Below are positions 34,268-46,735 of a stretch of 64,000 nucleotides of DNA, piece by piece. The first letter of the stretch is position 1; every line of letters starts with the position of its first letter. This stretch comes from Thysanoteuthis rhombus. Taxonomy: Eukaryota; Mollusca; Cephalopoda; Oegopsida; Thysanoteuthidae. The stretch lies in NCBI GenBank assembly GCA_963457665.1, contig OY735236.1:42362642-42426641 (forward strand), written 5' to 3'. The translations under genes and the position numbers were made by a program. The notes below the pieces were generated by a model that saw only the letters and a list, made by a program, of their open reading frames with translations, was not told where the DNA came from and ran no database searches.

Positions 34268-34450
34268 CAGCCATTCTCAATTGTTTGGGGTCACAGCCCC
34301 TTCATTAGCTCTTCTAAGATTCCAGGTCCTCTGTCAAACAAGGATATAACAAATTCATTTATCATTATTTCAGACAATAATTCCCTCCAAATGTGCTTGG
34401 GCCCGAAGGGTGGGGGAGGAGCTGTATAGAACCCCAATCGAGAATGGCTG
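34268..34450. mobile_element. hAT-like MITE, 183 bp
   Basis: The left end CAGCCATTCTCAATTGTTTG + GGGTCACAGCCCC is mirrored by the right end GAACCCCAATCGAGAATGG + CTG. This is a well-known hAT-MITE terminus style (CAGTGGTTCTCAA...GGGGTCACGGCCCC). Target duplication unclear. Confidence 0.6.
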
Positions 34451-37400
34451 CTAGACAATTACTTAAAGCACTCCAATGATGTTTGAGTATTTGTTGTTCA
34501 CCTGCTAGAGCTTGAAATCATATTTATTTTACTTTTGATTTACCAAAGGAATGTTATCCTTTGTTAAGGTGTCCCACCTTCCTTTCAATTAGAACATTTT
34601 TAATCACTCTACTTATCCAGATTTTCTAAATTCTATTGTTTGAAATTGAGTCTGGTGTGTCATCGGATTTTAGGAGATGCTATATATGCTGGACCATGGC
34701 AGATGGTTTACAATGATATTTGAAGGACTATCACCCACTTTAACTCATTGCAGCCTCATAACTGTTCATATCAAGCTTCGGTAATTAGCTCCCTAGTTAT
34801 GATACCAGTGCATTGAATGAACTTAGAATTACCAGGTGCAACAGTGAAAAAGTAGAATCTATTCTAAAACATAGGACAATTCAAAATGATATTAAATTTA
34901 AGATATAAGTTTTTATTACAAAAGAAAACATTAGAATATCCTTAGAGCATAGTGCTGATACTATTTATTAAGGCATGCTTTTTGGGACTGGCTATTTTTT
35001 TTTTCTCTAAAAGCTCTGTTTCCTCAGAGAAAACTAAAAATTCACGCACATCTTAGCGTTAATATTGTATTAAGTGTTAAGGCATTCACCTTGTTTATTC
35101 CGTCCATTGATCATTTATCAGCCAAAAAAATCCCACACTACAATTGCATTATGAGCTGAAATATAAAGATAAAATTGATATATCTTGAGTTGTTCTGAAA
35201 AGCAATTGATATTGGGAAAAGCAGTGTAAACCAAAAAGAGGAAAACATTTGAAGGTGAAAGGAGGGCATAATATTTCAATTGGGAAAAAGAGGACATGTC
35301 CTCCTTTTGGGTACCATTTGTTAACCCCTTGAGGAAATTCAATATTTGCATTGTTCTTTTGGGATTTTTTTTTTTTTCCAGATTTAATGTTTGTCTACTG
35401 GCATCTATGGTAATTGAACACCAATAGATCAAAGTAAACCGATTGAACTCAACTTGTGTGCATACTGTTATAATTTTGATAATGAAATGTCTCTCTCTCT
35501 CCTTTAATTTGAAAGATCAATATTCTATCACCAACTCTTTAGTGATTCTTCATTTTTGAGCTGACTAGATCAATGATTGTCTTGTTTGCTTGGATCGATC
35601 ATTTTCATGCAGGCTGAATGAGATATTGAACACTTCTTCTACCTGATAATAGGCTGACTTTTCCTGTTAATAATCTTGGCAAAGAAAACTGAAACGATAT
35701 TTCCTACTGTACATGCAGGTGTATAAGACAGACACTTTGAAAGGGGAACTATGCAAATATTCCACTGCCTCTGATGTGTGAGTTCTATGATTAATGGGCC
35801 ATCTACCAAAGATATAGACAGTTATGGGGCTTGGATGTGTTGCATTGAGTACTAATCCTCTAAATACTCTTGTAAACCATGTCTTGTAAACCATTAGTCT
35901 GGAATATACGATGAGAATTATATTTATCCCACTTCACAAGGTAAAAATCATAGGCATTATGATGTCTTTTCCAATGTCCACGTGGCTATGCCTTTTGAAT
36001 TTAATGAAGAGAGAATTCAAAGTGGAATTCCTTCGACAATTTTTAGTTGATGCAATTCAGAAACTTAGTAAAAGAAAGAATATTTGAAATCTGGCTACTT
36101 GACCCGGAGGACTTGCATTCAAATGAATCAAAACTCATACTTAGTCTTTAAAACCAAGACCTTGCCATGGATTTTCATTTAAATGAATGAAAACTCATAC
36201 CAAGTGGTGCTTAAGGTAATGTTTGGGCTGTGAGAAGTGTATAACAAACTAACTTCTTCTTGTTCTACATGTCATGTATACAACGTTTGTTCTTTCTCCT
36301 TCAAGTCCCTAATCAGCAAATTATTATCCTAGTCAGTGGCCAATGTCAGTGAATAAGAGACAAAATTCAGAAATCAGCTGGATATTCAACGTGACTTTTG
36401 AATAACTCTCAGCACCAAAAGTCAGCACGGTAATATCTTGGTACAAACTTTTAATTTCAACATCTGTCAAATTGTAACATTTTGTAATTCACACTGTTTA
36501 ATATTTGCAAAGTCAAGTTTAACTTTTTAAAAATCAATCATTAACCTTAAGATCAAGGGATGCAAGAAAGATGTTGAAATCTCAAAAATGGTGAAGAACC
36601 TCTAATCTATTGTGCTATTGGAAATGCTGCAATGAACTCCAGAGAAGAAAGCCAGTTGTCATCAATCTTCTTACCAAAGCCCTAATTAACTGACTTTCTT
36701 ACTGATCTATCTGATTGGTCAAGTCAAATCAATAATCTGGCTATTGATCTTCCTGTAAGATTGATTGATTATTGCATTTTCCCATCATGTTGCTGCAGGG
36801 CTCAATAGGATTTTGGCATCCGATTTGATGTAACACGATTAGTTTATTAACCTTTAACACTTTGAAGATGACTTCATTCACTGAGCAAAAAGTTTGTCCT
36901 GTCTCTGCAGGTGACTGATCGCTGAACGATGGTGTGTTCGAATTTTGTGCTTGTATTGTCAAGTCTATTTCAATCGTACATGAACAGATGCTGGAGTTAC
37001 AGGTTTGCACAAAATCATGGCACCCTTGAAAAAGAATGTAGAGTGTTTATGGTTAAGCATTATGATTAGATCTAAATGTTTCATTGTGAACAGATATCAC
37101 CAGTGGGGGATCATCAAAGCTGCCCTTATGATCAAGTTGGGTAAAGTGATGTGATTTGATCTAAAATTATCTTTCAAATGGAATCAGAATGGAAAAATAT
37201 ATTTACTTAATTTGTTCCAAGTTATTTTCTCTCAATTATTCTTTCCTTTTCCAATTCGAATCAATGTTGAATGGCTGAGTCCTGAAGATACATTTCGTCA
37301 AAGATACACGTCAGCTGTTCATGTGGGGGTCAAATTGACGCTCAAATAAGCAGCTAAATGCTATGCACAGCTGAAAGGAAATGCTTGTCGTACAAAAGTG

Positions 37401-37929
37401 AAGCCAAGTCAAGTTGCTTCCTGTTTCATTCAACACAAGCGGCAATGATTCTGTTCCATCTTGAATAATCCGTAGATGGCCCCATTGTTTGTGACAATTG
37501 TGGATATTTATGCAAACTCAACGACCAATATGTACTGCCTTGCAGGGATAAAGGGTTTCATGCTTTTCTTAAGGGCAATAGCGTGAAGTGAACACAAACT
37601 GTCCCTGCTGGAGTTTGAACTTAGTTTGTCAATTCCACTCTCTGTACCATCAACTATTTGGGTCAGCCATATCTCCGTATTATTTATGGCTGAAAATTGA
37701 GTCGAATTGCTCAAACAAAGCATCGTATAGAACTTCAAGTGGCCCCAAAACATTTTTTTTCCGGTTAATTAATTCTTCTTGATGAAGTTGTTTCTTGTAA
37801 ATCTACATCCAAGCTGAGACAAAGATTTTTAATGAGTTCTTCACCAGATATTAAGGAATAAAAGGATCTATTAAAATTATGACAATAAATAGAAGAAATA
37901 AATTTGATAACTCTTCTCCTTTTTATTTA
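34451..37929. other. Long stretch, nothing recognised
   Basis: About 3.5 kb of moderate complexity. Frames at 35118-35432, 35667-35894, 36741-37010 and 37508-37753 (all minus) lack domain features and splice support. A short direct repeat AAAACTCATAC occurs at 36128 and 36188. It may be intron. Confidence 0.4.
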
Positions 37930-38290
37930 GGAAAAACAAAAAAGAAACAAATGGGTCTGGTTAGAAACCATTATGTGACTAACATCTTTCAGTAGCATGC
38001 TATATTAAAGCTGATCAATTAAATGCAAGCAGACAAAAACTAAGGGACCAATTTAGAATACACTTACATTGTAAATTGACTCCTCCCCCGACACATACAC
38101 TGAAAACCTCTGTGAGTGTATTGGGAGGGGTATTTGAAATTTTTTTCTCTCCTAGAGATAATAAGGAATAAATATTGGAATTTTTAGTTCTTCAGCTCTA
38201 TTGGTGTGGCCTGTACATGTGACACATACATACATAGCCAGCCAGACCAGCTTGAAAACTGAAGAAACCTATATTGACTGTTTCTAATAA
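37930..38290 (+). repeat. R1 dispersed repeat, copy 7
   Basis: GGGTCTGGTTAGAAACCATT, CTGATCAATTAAATGCAAG, ACTAAGGGACCAATTTAG, CATACATACATAGCCAGCC and ACTGAAGAAACCTATATTG. Forward orientation, with a deletion around the GGGGTGATCA block. Confidence 0.75.
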
Positions 38291-38884
38291 ACTGCAAACA
38301 AAATAGTTACTGCAGGCTTTTTTCTTTGATATGGATCAGTTGGGTACTTTCAGTAACTTGCTAATCCCATGTTGTTCATTAGTGATTTTTTTCCAGACCG
38401 TAATAATTTGTCAAACTTACTGGTTCCAATCTGCTACTTCCATTTCCATCCAAGTGGGAATTTTATTCTTGGACATATTTTTTTGACACACAGGAATCTG
38501 CCATCCTGATAATTGCATCCTCAGTTTCACCCATCAAGAGAACAAGCTGCCAGGGTGAATCCTCTCAGAATAGTCTTCTGCCTTTGGGTCATGGATACTG
38601 ATAGAATTCTAAGACTATATGAGTGGCTTTTTAACTAACACAGCTGAATTCTATACTTGTGGGTTGTCATTGCTATTGTTATTCTTTACTAAAAATTTGT
38701 TCTGTCTTGTTTCGGTTGGGACTTCCTTTTTTACCTCTGCCAACTTAGTCGAAAGAAGTATTCACTCATGTTTGTCTGCCTCTCTACTTCAGATATTTGA
38801 AAGTTCTCAATGAATTTCGATGACGAGTTGGCCATGAAAGAGTGATTGGAGATGATGTTGTTATCAGAGGTGTTATTGATGTAG
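38291..38884. other. Unassigned stretch
   Basis: No coding exon or repeat partner recognised. Confidence 0.35.
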
Positions 38885-39345
38885 TCGGTTAATGAAATCT
38901 GGGACACGAGTTTAAACTCTGGTTGGAGCTGGTTATGCTCTCTTTGTACTAATGCCCTCAGGAAGACCTGAATCAATCTCTTCGGTCCTCAGTTAAAGGT
39001 AAAATACCAGGACAGATTGGGCTCTCAAGCCTCGAGAAGGCAACTAGTCTAGGAGAAGGACAACTCTGAATTCAAACCAGGGAGTGGAGCAAGCTTAAGG
39101 CGGTTTGACACCTAATTTAGAGTCCTTCCGGCAGCTCCAGCAGCCAAGCTGATGACAGACATATCGCTCTCTGCTTTGGACTACATCAGCAAAGCAGAGA
39201 AGGGGCACGCGAGGATCCCTATTTGCTTTGCCAAAGGCATGCATCCAAGGAGACGTTACATTGTCTGTAGAGACAAAATGGAGGCCATTTATCATAGACC
39301 TTTCAGTATCCAGACCAATGTTCTAACCACAGGTCTATTGCCAGA
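38885..39345 (+). repeat. R2 dispersed repeat, copy 3
   Basis: ACTAATGCCCTCAGGAAGAC, GGTAAAATACCAGGACAGAT, TCCGGCAGCTCCAGCAGCCA, AGCTGATGACAGACATATCG, CTTTGGACTACATCAGCAAA. Frames on both strands (38731-39415) fall in this repeat and are not genes. Confidence 0.75.
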
Positions 39346-39639
39346 CATATTTGATTATTGTCCTAATAAATTTTTCTATAGGTTCAATGAGAGAATATCT
39401 ATCTTGTTGACTTAGAAATCAAATGTTTTTGGGAAAAGATTGAAAATTCAAAAGATAATGAAGGAAAACACTAGAAAATCAGATTCTTCATCCATTTTGT
39501 TTTTTTATTTTTTTTATTGTAGACTTTTTCTTTTTCTTTCCTTTGTTTTGTTCTTGATTTTTTGTTCCCAATTCTAAAGTGAAATCATTCTCAACCGTTT
39601 CAGTATTTCCATTGATCTCTTTCGGAAATATTCCTTGAT

Positions 39640-39905
39640 GAGAATCTCCCTCTTTGGTCTCTCATTCTGATCTCTTTCCCTCTCTCACCCCTTCGCTCTC
39701 ATTTTGATTACTCTCCCTCTCATTCTCATTTTGCTCTCTCTCTGTCCGTCCACATTTGAGTCTCTCACTCTCCTGCCCTCAGTTTTGATATCTTTCTCCC
39801 TCATGCATCTTAATCTCTCTTTCATTCTCTCATTTTAGTCTTTCTTCCCCCTCTCCCATTTCGGTCTCTCTCTCTTCCCCTCTCCCATTTCGGTCTCTCT
39901 TTCTG
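39640..39905 (+). repeat. Pyrimidine-rich tract
   Basis: CT-rich with a close duplication of CTCTCCCATTTCGGTCTCTC at about 39859 and 39887. Similar in style to 12238-14217. Confidence 0.8.
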
Positions 39906-40792
39906 ACTATTGTACTTTTGTTCCCCTAGATTCTAGAAACAGTTGATTGTTATGGCATTACCGCTCGGTCGGGAGAATTTTTTTTTCTTTCTATCCTTTT
40001 ATCTGAGATTGTTAGTGGCTCCTCCGTCAATGGAGGGTGGGGCAAAAAAAAAAAAGAAAGCCAGAAAGAAAAGATTTAGTATTAACAACAAAAGCTTTAC
40101 TACTTTCTAATAAAATCTTTCCCAAAGAAACGCAAGATGATATCTTGGATTTCTTTTTGCTCTTTGTCTGTCGTTCGTGTTTTTGGTCGATAAAGTGTTT
40201 GCTTACTCTCCGTTGTTTCTGCATGTTTCACCTGTTGAAATAATGTGATTATTTCTTCTCTCAATAATTGTTAATCTCTGTCGAGGTTTCAATTGGCTGA
40301 TTTCTAATGATTGGTTCCATTTTAAAGCTTTTCAATCTATAATTTGTGCTGAACGAACTCTGTTGTAAGTCTCAATAAAAACAAAATTTTTTTTTTCGTA
40401 ACAATTTTCAAATTGTTCCAGATTGATCTTTACTCAAAGCAATGATTTACTTAAATGACCTTAGTTTTTTTTTTTTTCATTGTCTGTAAGATATTTTTGT
40501 TTGTTCAGTTTAAATTTCTATGTGCTAGTTCAGCATAGATACTGTAGGCAATATTTGTACATGAATGCGGGGAAAAAAAAAAACACTCTGCGTTTTATTT
40601 GGTTTCTGGGAATTAAACTCTATTTTTCTCGGCTTCAATATGAGATACTCTATTGTCTTATAGCTATTTTGAATAAAATAGCTGACTATTAACTTTCTTA
40701 TAAATCATTCTATAGGTTGTATATTTCAAACTTGGGTGTCTGAAACCTGACTATTTTCAAGAATTGAATAAGTGTTTATTATTATTCATAAT
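39906..40792. other. Unassigned AT-rich stretch
   Basis: Contains poly-A and poly-T runs. No gene recognised. Confidence 0.4.
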
Positions 40793-41354
40793 TCTCCATG
40801 AGACCCTCAAAAGAAGAAGAAATCAAGCGAAGATTCACTGTAGGATGGCAAGCCTTTGGCAGAGCAAGCTCAACCTTCAAAAATGAGAAGATCCCATTAA
40901 TCCTAAAAAGAAAGGTGTATAACCAATGCATTCTCCCAATAGTCACTTATGGAGCTGAAACATGGAACCTAACCAAGAGACAGATCCGCAAATTGAGAAC
41001 CATGCAATGTGCATATGAAAGAATTATGCTCAACATCACATGGAGAGATCACAAGACAGCACAGTACATCTGGGAAGAGACAAGAGTCAGGGACATCATA
41101 GAATCAATTAAAAATCTCAAATGGCAGTGGGCTGGCCATGTCATGCGAATGGCGAACAACCGATGGACATTGTGACTCACAACATAAATCCCCAGAGATC
41201 ACATAAGAAACCGAAGCGGGCAGAATATTCGATGAAGAGACAAGCTAGACAAATTCAGAAAGTACTGGTGCCGCGATGCCCAAGATAGAGAAGTGTGGCA
41301 AATCCTAGGGAAGGTCTATGTCCAATGACGGATGTTAAGATTGATGATGATGAT
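40793..41354 (+). pseudogene. RTE-like LINE 3' fragment, best-preserved copy
   Basis: An open run of about 125 codons (40798-41175) reads through RPSKEEEIKRRFTVGWQAF, VYNQCILPIVTYGAETWNL, TMQCAYERIMLNITWRDH and LKWQWAGHVMRMANNRWT, the C-terminal region of RTE-clade LINE protein. It is cut by a TGA (CpG-type change, CGA to TGA by comparison with the copy at 29518), then continues as damaged DKFRKYW-like and VWQILGKVYV. Ends in (GAT)n at 41341-41354. 5'-truncated. Confidence 0.9.
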
Positions 41355-41576
41355 TATACATAATCAATTATTTATATCTATATTATATTTAAAACAACAA
41401 AACACCATTCAAAATATTAGTGTACTCTTGAGGTCTGGACTATTTGTACGACTATATAGTGTTAATGACCCGAAACTACGGTACTGAAATTAGTTGTAGT
41501 CTATGATATGCCCAAAACTTATGAATTTCCTGAGCTTTGGACACCCTTGGTCCCAAGTTTGAGATGATCAACCTGC

Positions 41577-41624
41577 AGTTCTTTTATTCTGTTCTGTTAT
41601 TTGCAAGTAAATCATGTGCACAAA

Positions 41625-41664
<40 letters not shown>

Positions 41665-41805
41665 CAATGCATTAAGCATACAAATTTAACCAATTACAAA
41701 AAATACCTAATAAACAGTTTGAAACGGGGTCTACACTTCCCATCTGGTGTTGGCCAATTACCAGCTTTGCATGGGCTCTGATGGGGGAATTTAACCACCT
41801 ATTTG
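41577..41805 (+). mobile_element. R16 element, copy 2
   Basis: Same sequence as 29298-29517, with a longer (TA)n core (about 41629-41661). GATGAT borders both sides (41573 and about 41805), a possible target duplication that may be partly chance. Confidence 0.7.
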
Positions 41806-42499
41806 ATGATTTTTTGTAACTCCTTATTGTCAAAAAAGATTTGTATATAAGTGAATATCCCTACCTTGAAATTTTTGGAAAGTTACTTTGCTTCAAAATC
41901 TGACAAGAGAAAAACAATCAACTGACTATGATATACTGTTTAAAAGAAGGTAAATAAATATTGTTTGACAAAAATCATCAAAAGTTTCCTGAAAGTAAAT
42001 CTTCCTTACCTGTAATTTTTCTGTTTCATCTTCATCTTCTGTTTTCAAAGAGGAGAGAACAAAAAGCAAACTCCATAACATAAAATGTGATGATGGTCCC
42101 CTAACTATTTCAATGTAGACAACACTTGGTGACCTTGCTCATTCTTAAATCTCTATTCAGTTGTTTGCTTTTGCCAAGATTCACGTATGTGTATTTATTG
42201 TTCATAATAGGATTATAAAATATTAAAACTCTTAGAACCAGATGCTTGTCTTGTTATCACATGCGTTAGGTTCAAGAGCCAATTCCTGATGGGTCAGTGC
42301 CAGGAGGTGAAATTCTGCCTATGTAAGGCAGGTATGTTTAGTTCCTTGACCTTTAGCACTCTACCAGATATAGTGTATTTGAATTTCGTGGTTATATTGT
42401 CAGTATCATTCATAAACAGACATACAAGTTACTTTCAAAGATACACAAAGTACACAAAATCTTGGTGCCCTTGGTTGGGTACTTCTCACACATATGCAT
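41806..42499. other. Unassigned stretch
   Basis: AT-rich. A 92-codon frame (42289-42567) runs into the reversed LINE and is spurious. Confidence 0.4.
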
Positions 42500-42985
42500 T
42501 TGTATCATCATCATTTGTCATTGGACGTGAAGAGGTCTGGCGAATCCTGGGGAAGGTTTATCATTGATGTCACGGAGCCAATACTTTGAACTTGTCTAGT
42601 TTGTCTCTCCATCTTGTGTTCTGCCAGCCTCGGTTCCATATGTGATTTCTGAGGATCCGTGTTGTGAGCCCTAATGCTTATCAGTTGTCTGCCATTCTTG
42701 TAAGTTGAATGAAGTAGCGTATTTCCTAGTGATGATCTTATCAGCTTTTTTTTAGTAGGTTGATGGTGATTTTATCTGGTCCAGGGTCTTTCCTTTTGTT
42801 CATTAGATGACTTGTTCCACCTCCGATGGCATAACTGAAATTCTTGAACTGATTGCTTGCATCTTGTGTATCTGTCTGTTATTTTGTAGTTATTGTTCGG
42901 GGTAGAAAAGTTTTAGTAGAATTCTTGGGCATGTTTGACAATCCGGTCTCTGTCTGTCATAGTCCTCCATTTACTAGTATACTAG
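42500..42985 (-). pseudogene. RTE-like LINE, minus strand, internally deleted, with a small inversion
   Basis: On the minus strand 42985-42715 reads TDRDRIVKHAQEFY and, a frame away, KRKDPGPDKITINLL, the conserved start of the LINE reverse transcriptase (K-x-PGPD). At about 42706 it jumps to the C-terminal part (ACAAGAATGGCAGACAA... then GAGGCTGGCAGAACACAAGA). About 1 kb of RT, including the catalytic YADD region, is absent. A block of about 30 bp at 42527-42558 is inverted relative to both flanks. Confidence 0.8.
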
Positions 42986-43495
42986 TTAATCGTTTCCATT
43001 TTGTACTGTGAGTTTTGTTTCATACTCACTTTCAAACCTGTCTACATATCTGTGTCATCGCTCTTATCATTCATTTATCTTGATAACTGATTACAAACCC
43101 ATTCTACTAACCTTACCTTTTGTCATATACCAAAACCTTGCTTTTCAACTTTTCACCAATGACTTCTTATCAATTTTTCTTTTTCTTTCTTCCAAAATTG
43201 CCCAATGTCCAACTGTTTATGCCTGTAGTTTTTCCTTCAATTCACTTCTATAAAAACAAAATTCGTTTGAACCACAATGGATTCTCTTGTAAGCAGCAAA
43301 GATTCCAACTGCCTTTCTTATAGCCATTATTTCAAAGACAATATCTATTGGCTGCATTTGCTATTCTACTATTCTTAGTATTGTCTTTACTTTCCTCACA
43401 TGAGAAGCCTTTGTGTTCTGTTTCTTATGAAATATGCAGAAATCGGTTATCCCTTTTGAAATACTTGGAACATGTATAATCTGAGACTACTATGA

Positions 43496-43499
<4 letters not shown>
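42986..43499. other. Unassigned stretch next to the reversed LINE
   Basis: The part nearest 42985 may continue the LINE 5'-ward in decayed form. No clear motif was found. Confidence 0.3.

Positions 43500-43587
<88 letters not shown>
43500..43587. repeat. Compound (CT)n(AT)n microsatellite
   Basis: About 39 bp of CT followed directly by about 49 bp of AT. Frames through it are artefacts. Confidence 0.95.
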
Positions 43588-43588
<1 letters not shown>

Positions 43589-44889
43589 TAGATCTTCTAG
43601 AGGTCTCCTGTGACATTCTAAATTTTAATTTAGGCATTAAGCATTTTAATAGATTAGTTCTTGAAGGGTTTAACTTTGATAGTCTATGAAACAACAAATT
43701 GAAATTAAATTCCAGATCAATTTTTCTTCTTAATTTTGGTAGATTTTGAAGTTTCTTGACTAAAAACAGTTATTAAATTTCAATTATCAAATTATTATGA
43801 AACCTGAATATTTATTGAACTTGTTGAAAATCAGATGATATGAAAAAAGAAATTCAAATTTGCATGATCGAAAACTTCTATTTTTATGAGTGCATCTCTT
43901 GAATTGTAAACCAGTTTGTCTCTACCTTACTTGAATTCTAAACACAGATCTAGTGCAACATTAAAAGCTTGTTTTGTTTTTAGTTGGACATTTTAATTAT
44001 CATTCAACCCCCAAAATATCCTGCCCTTCTATCTCTAAGTGCATACGAGCAGATCTCCTTGGGATTGTTATTTTTGATTGCAGTCTCTGGTATGGGAGGT
44101 ATGTAAAAATAAATTAGGTAGCTGAACATCTCTGCCTTGTACAGTTATAGGTTAGTCTTGGACAATGTGTAGTATCTGTTAGCTTATCTTTGAAAGTTCA
44201 GTATTTACAACCCTAACGATTGGATGAGGGATTCCTGCACATGATTGATTTACCAATGCTCTTGTTCTGGAATCCGGAGGCTGTAGAAGATTTAGATATT
44301 ATGTAATGGAGAATGTCCACTTCTCTGATGGATTGGCTGGGTTGCTCTACAGTCACTGACTGTAGACTTTGCCTGGCGATAGAGTTGACACAATCTCAAG
44401 TCTGATTGAAAAGAGCTTTTTTCCTTCTTGTCAATAGATTTTTTCCAATACTTTGTTTTAATCAACCTGGTTAAATAAAATTATACAAAAAAAGTGAAGT
44501 CCAATGTTTATTAGTAAAATAGTTTTTCAAATTTATGAAAGATATTGATAACTGAGTACATTTTGATTTCACAATTTTTCTCAGTTTATTCAATACACTT
44601 ATTTGTAAGTTATTATTAACTAGTTTTCCCATAACATCAAAAAATGTTGGCAGTATTTAGATGATTTTGCAATTATTTTGTACTTGGGAAATATCAGAAG
44701 AATTCTGTGGCATTTTTAACCAACTCTCCCTAAAATAGATCTGTTTCAGCAGTGTTGTTGTTGGTTGTAGATTTTCATCTATTCTGACATTTATGGGTCT
44801 ATGTATCTTGACTTAGCTCAGCTTTAAATGTTCTTAGTAGAAACATGAAATGAAATTTTGCACCCAACCCATTCCAACAGTCATTTTTT
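43588..44889. other. Unassigned AT-rich stretch
   Basis: No gene or repeat partner recognised. Confidence 0.4.
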
Positions 44890-45135
44890 CTAAAAATTGC
44901 ACCCCCGCCCTGTGATAGGATTTTAGGGGGGGGGGGTAATTTACAATGAAAATTTATGCCAAATAAAACCCTTAGTTTGTATCCAGCAGCATTCACACTT
45001 CTTTTTTGAAAATTGGTATTTTTTATTGATCACCTCCCAACAAAAGGCCAGAAATGTAACTTATTCATTGATCACCATTTTTTTAATTGATCACCCTATT
45101 GCGTGACTTACCAGACCTGTTTGAAAACAAAAAAA
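44890..45135 (-). repeat. R1 dispersed repeat, copy 8, reversed and truncated
   Basis: A long G run, then CCTTAGTTTGTATCCAGCAG, CATTCACACTTCTTTTTTG, TTCATTGATCACCATTTT, TTTAATTGATCACCC and CCAGACCTGTTTG. The AGGTTTCTTCAG half is missing or too diverged to see. Confidence 0.7.
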
Positions 45136-46364
45136 AGATTATCATGAATTAATAAATCAAATCACTGGTAGTATTCTCATCAAGGTAACCCTAATTCTAA
45201 CACCACCACTGCTAAATTTACGAGATAAAAAGCAGCATATATGGGTGGTGGTGATTCATAAGTTTCCTCGGAATACTTTTTTTTTTCTATGTTCAACCTG
45301 AATGAACCTGGATTTTTTTATGCATTTGCCAAAAAAGAGATAAATCTAAAATAAAGAGACTACTCTATAATTGGCATTCAATAGTTATCTAACTTGAATA
45401 CATAATTGTTTCTCAACCTCTAGCTGTTGGGCCATCAGGCATCTTGTGGTTAAAGTCTAAGTCAAGCATATTAACTTGATTTAGTTTTTTGAGAATGCAT
45501 TGCTTCTTGTAAGTCAGTCTTCTTTTTTTTTTTTTTTTGTCCCTACTGTGCCGTGAACAAAACCCTAATACAGTCCAATAACTTTTTGTTTTATCTTTTT
45601 ATAGAGTTTCATCTTCATTGTTAATTTTTCATGTTTCAACTATGTACCTTTTGGCCTCAGATGACTGATTTGTTAAAAAATGTCAAATCTACTTCGGGGG
45701 GGGGGCGTATGGGGGGAAACATTCCCTCATATCTTGACAGGTTTTGCATCTCCTCCTGACCGTAACACTGGCATCATGACCTCCTATTGGGTTTTGTAGG
45801 AACTCACATCTGTCAGGCCACACCTACGGAATCCATAAGGTTTTGTTTAGGGCATCAGATAACCTTGTACAGTTTGCACTCATCATTTTCAGGACCCTGA
45901 TTTGCCCTGCAAAATTAAGCCATTCTAGACTTGTGAATTCTTTCAGATAAGGATAGATTGCATTGCTGTCAATGTTGGGTCAATGTTTATCATTAAGAAA
46001 GGTCTGGCTTAATAGAGAACTCTCTTCTAGCTGTTCTGAGAAATTACTTTCAGAAAAGTTTATTTTTAGATGAAAATAGATGTACAGTACTTTGATAAAG
46101 CAAACTAAAGTATGATTCTTTTTGCATATCAACTGCTGTATGGGTCATGTAATCTTCAATATTTTCTTTTGTATTGACAAATATATAGCAAGAAAAATTG
46201 GTTGTGTAAGCAAGCTCTAAAGTCTATTTATATAATTAACAGTGTCACTTTTTCATTTTCTCTGTCCATAACAATGGACTCATCCATTCAATGGAGACAA
46301 TTTAGCAGATAAAATATCTCCTGTCCTCTATTTGTTACAAAAGAAATGTTTAGTAGTTTCTTTT
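45136..46364. other. Unassigned stretch
   Basis: Poly-T near 45522-45538 and a G-rich run near 45697. 45720-45910 is more GC-rich and could be a decayed element. Nothing identified. Confidence 0.35.
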
Positions 46365-46735
46365 CTAGGCCACCTGCACTGAGTTAAAACTCTGGCTGAG
46401 ACAGTTTGCTCACTTCACTCTATTTCCCTTTGAAAAGGCATGAATCTCCTTCCAGCCATTTGCAAATTGCTAGGCAGATGGCTTCATAGCCATGTTTGGT
46501 AACCATTTTAGGTGAGTTGCAACCTCTAAGGTTGCTGAACTTTAACTTCTTTCCAGCAGCTCAGATAGCTAAGCTGATGCTCTGCTTTCCTTTGGATAAC
46601 ATCAGGAGAGTTAAAAAAGGGATGCCATTGACTGAGAATCCCAGGATTTCAATACATTTTGCCTGAGCTTACATCTTGTTGGGGTCATTTTAGTGCTGTT
46701 CCATTATCTAACAGGACAGAAAGAGGCCTTTTTTT
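46365..46735 (+). repeat. R2 dispersed repeat, copy 4
   Basis: AAAACTCTGGCTGAGACAGT, GAAAAGGCATGAATCTCCTT, TTTCCAGCAGCTCAGATAGC, AAGCTGATGCTCTGC and CTTTGGATAACATCAGGAGA. Same order as the other copies. Confidence 0.75.

Noticed and set aside
38731-39415. Frames on both strands near 39000
   Set aside because: They lie in the R2 repeat and differ between copies.
42781-42985. Separate gene on the minus strand
   Set aside because: The PGPDKIT and QEFY words show it is the reverse transcriptase start of the same LINE type as elsewhere.
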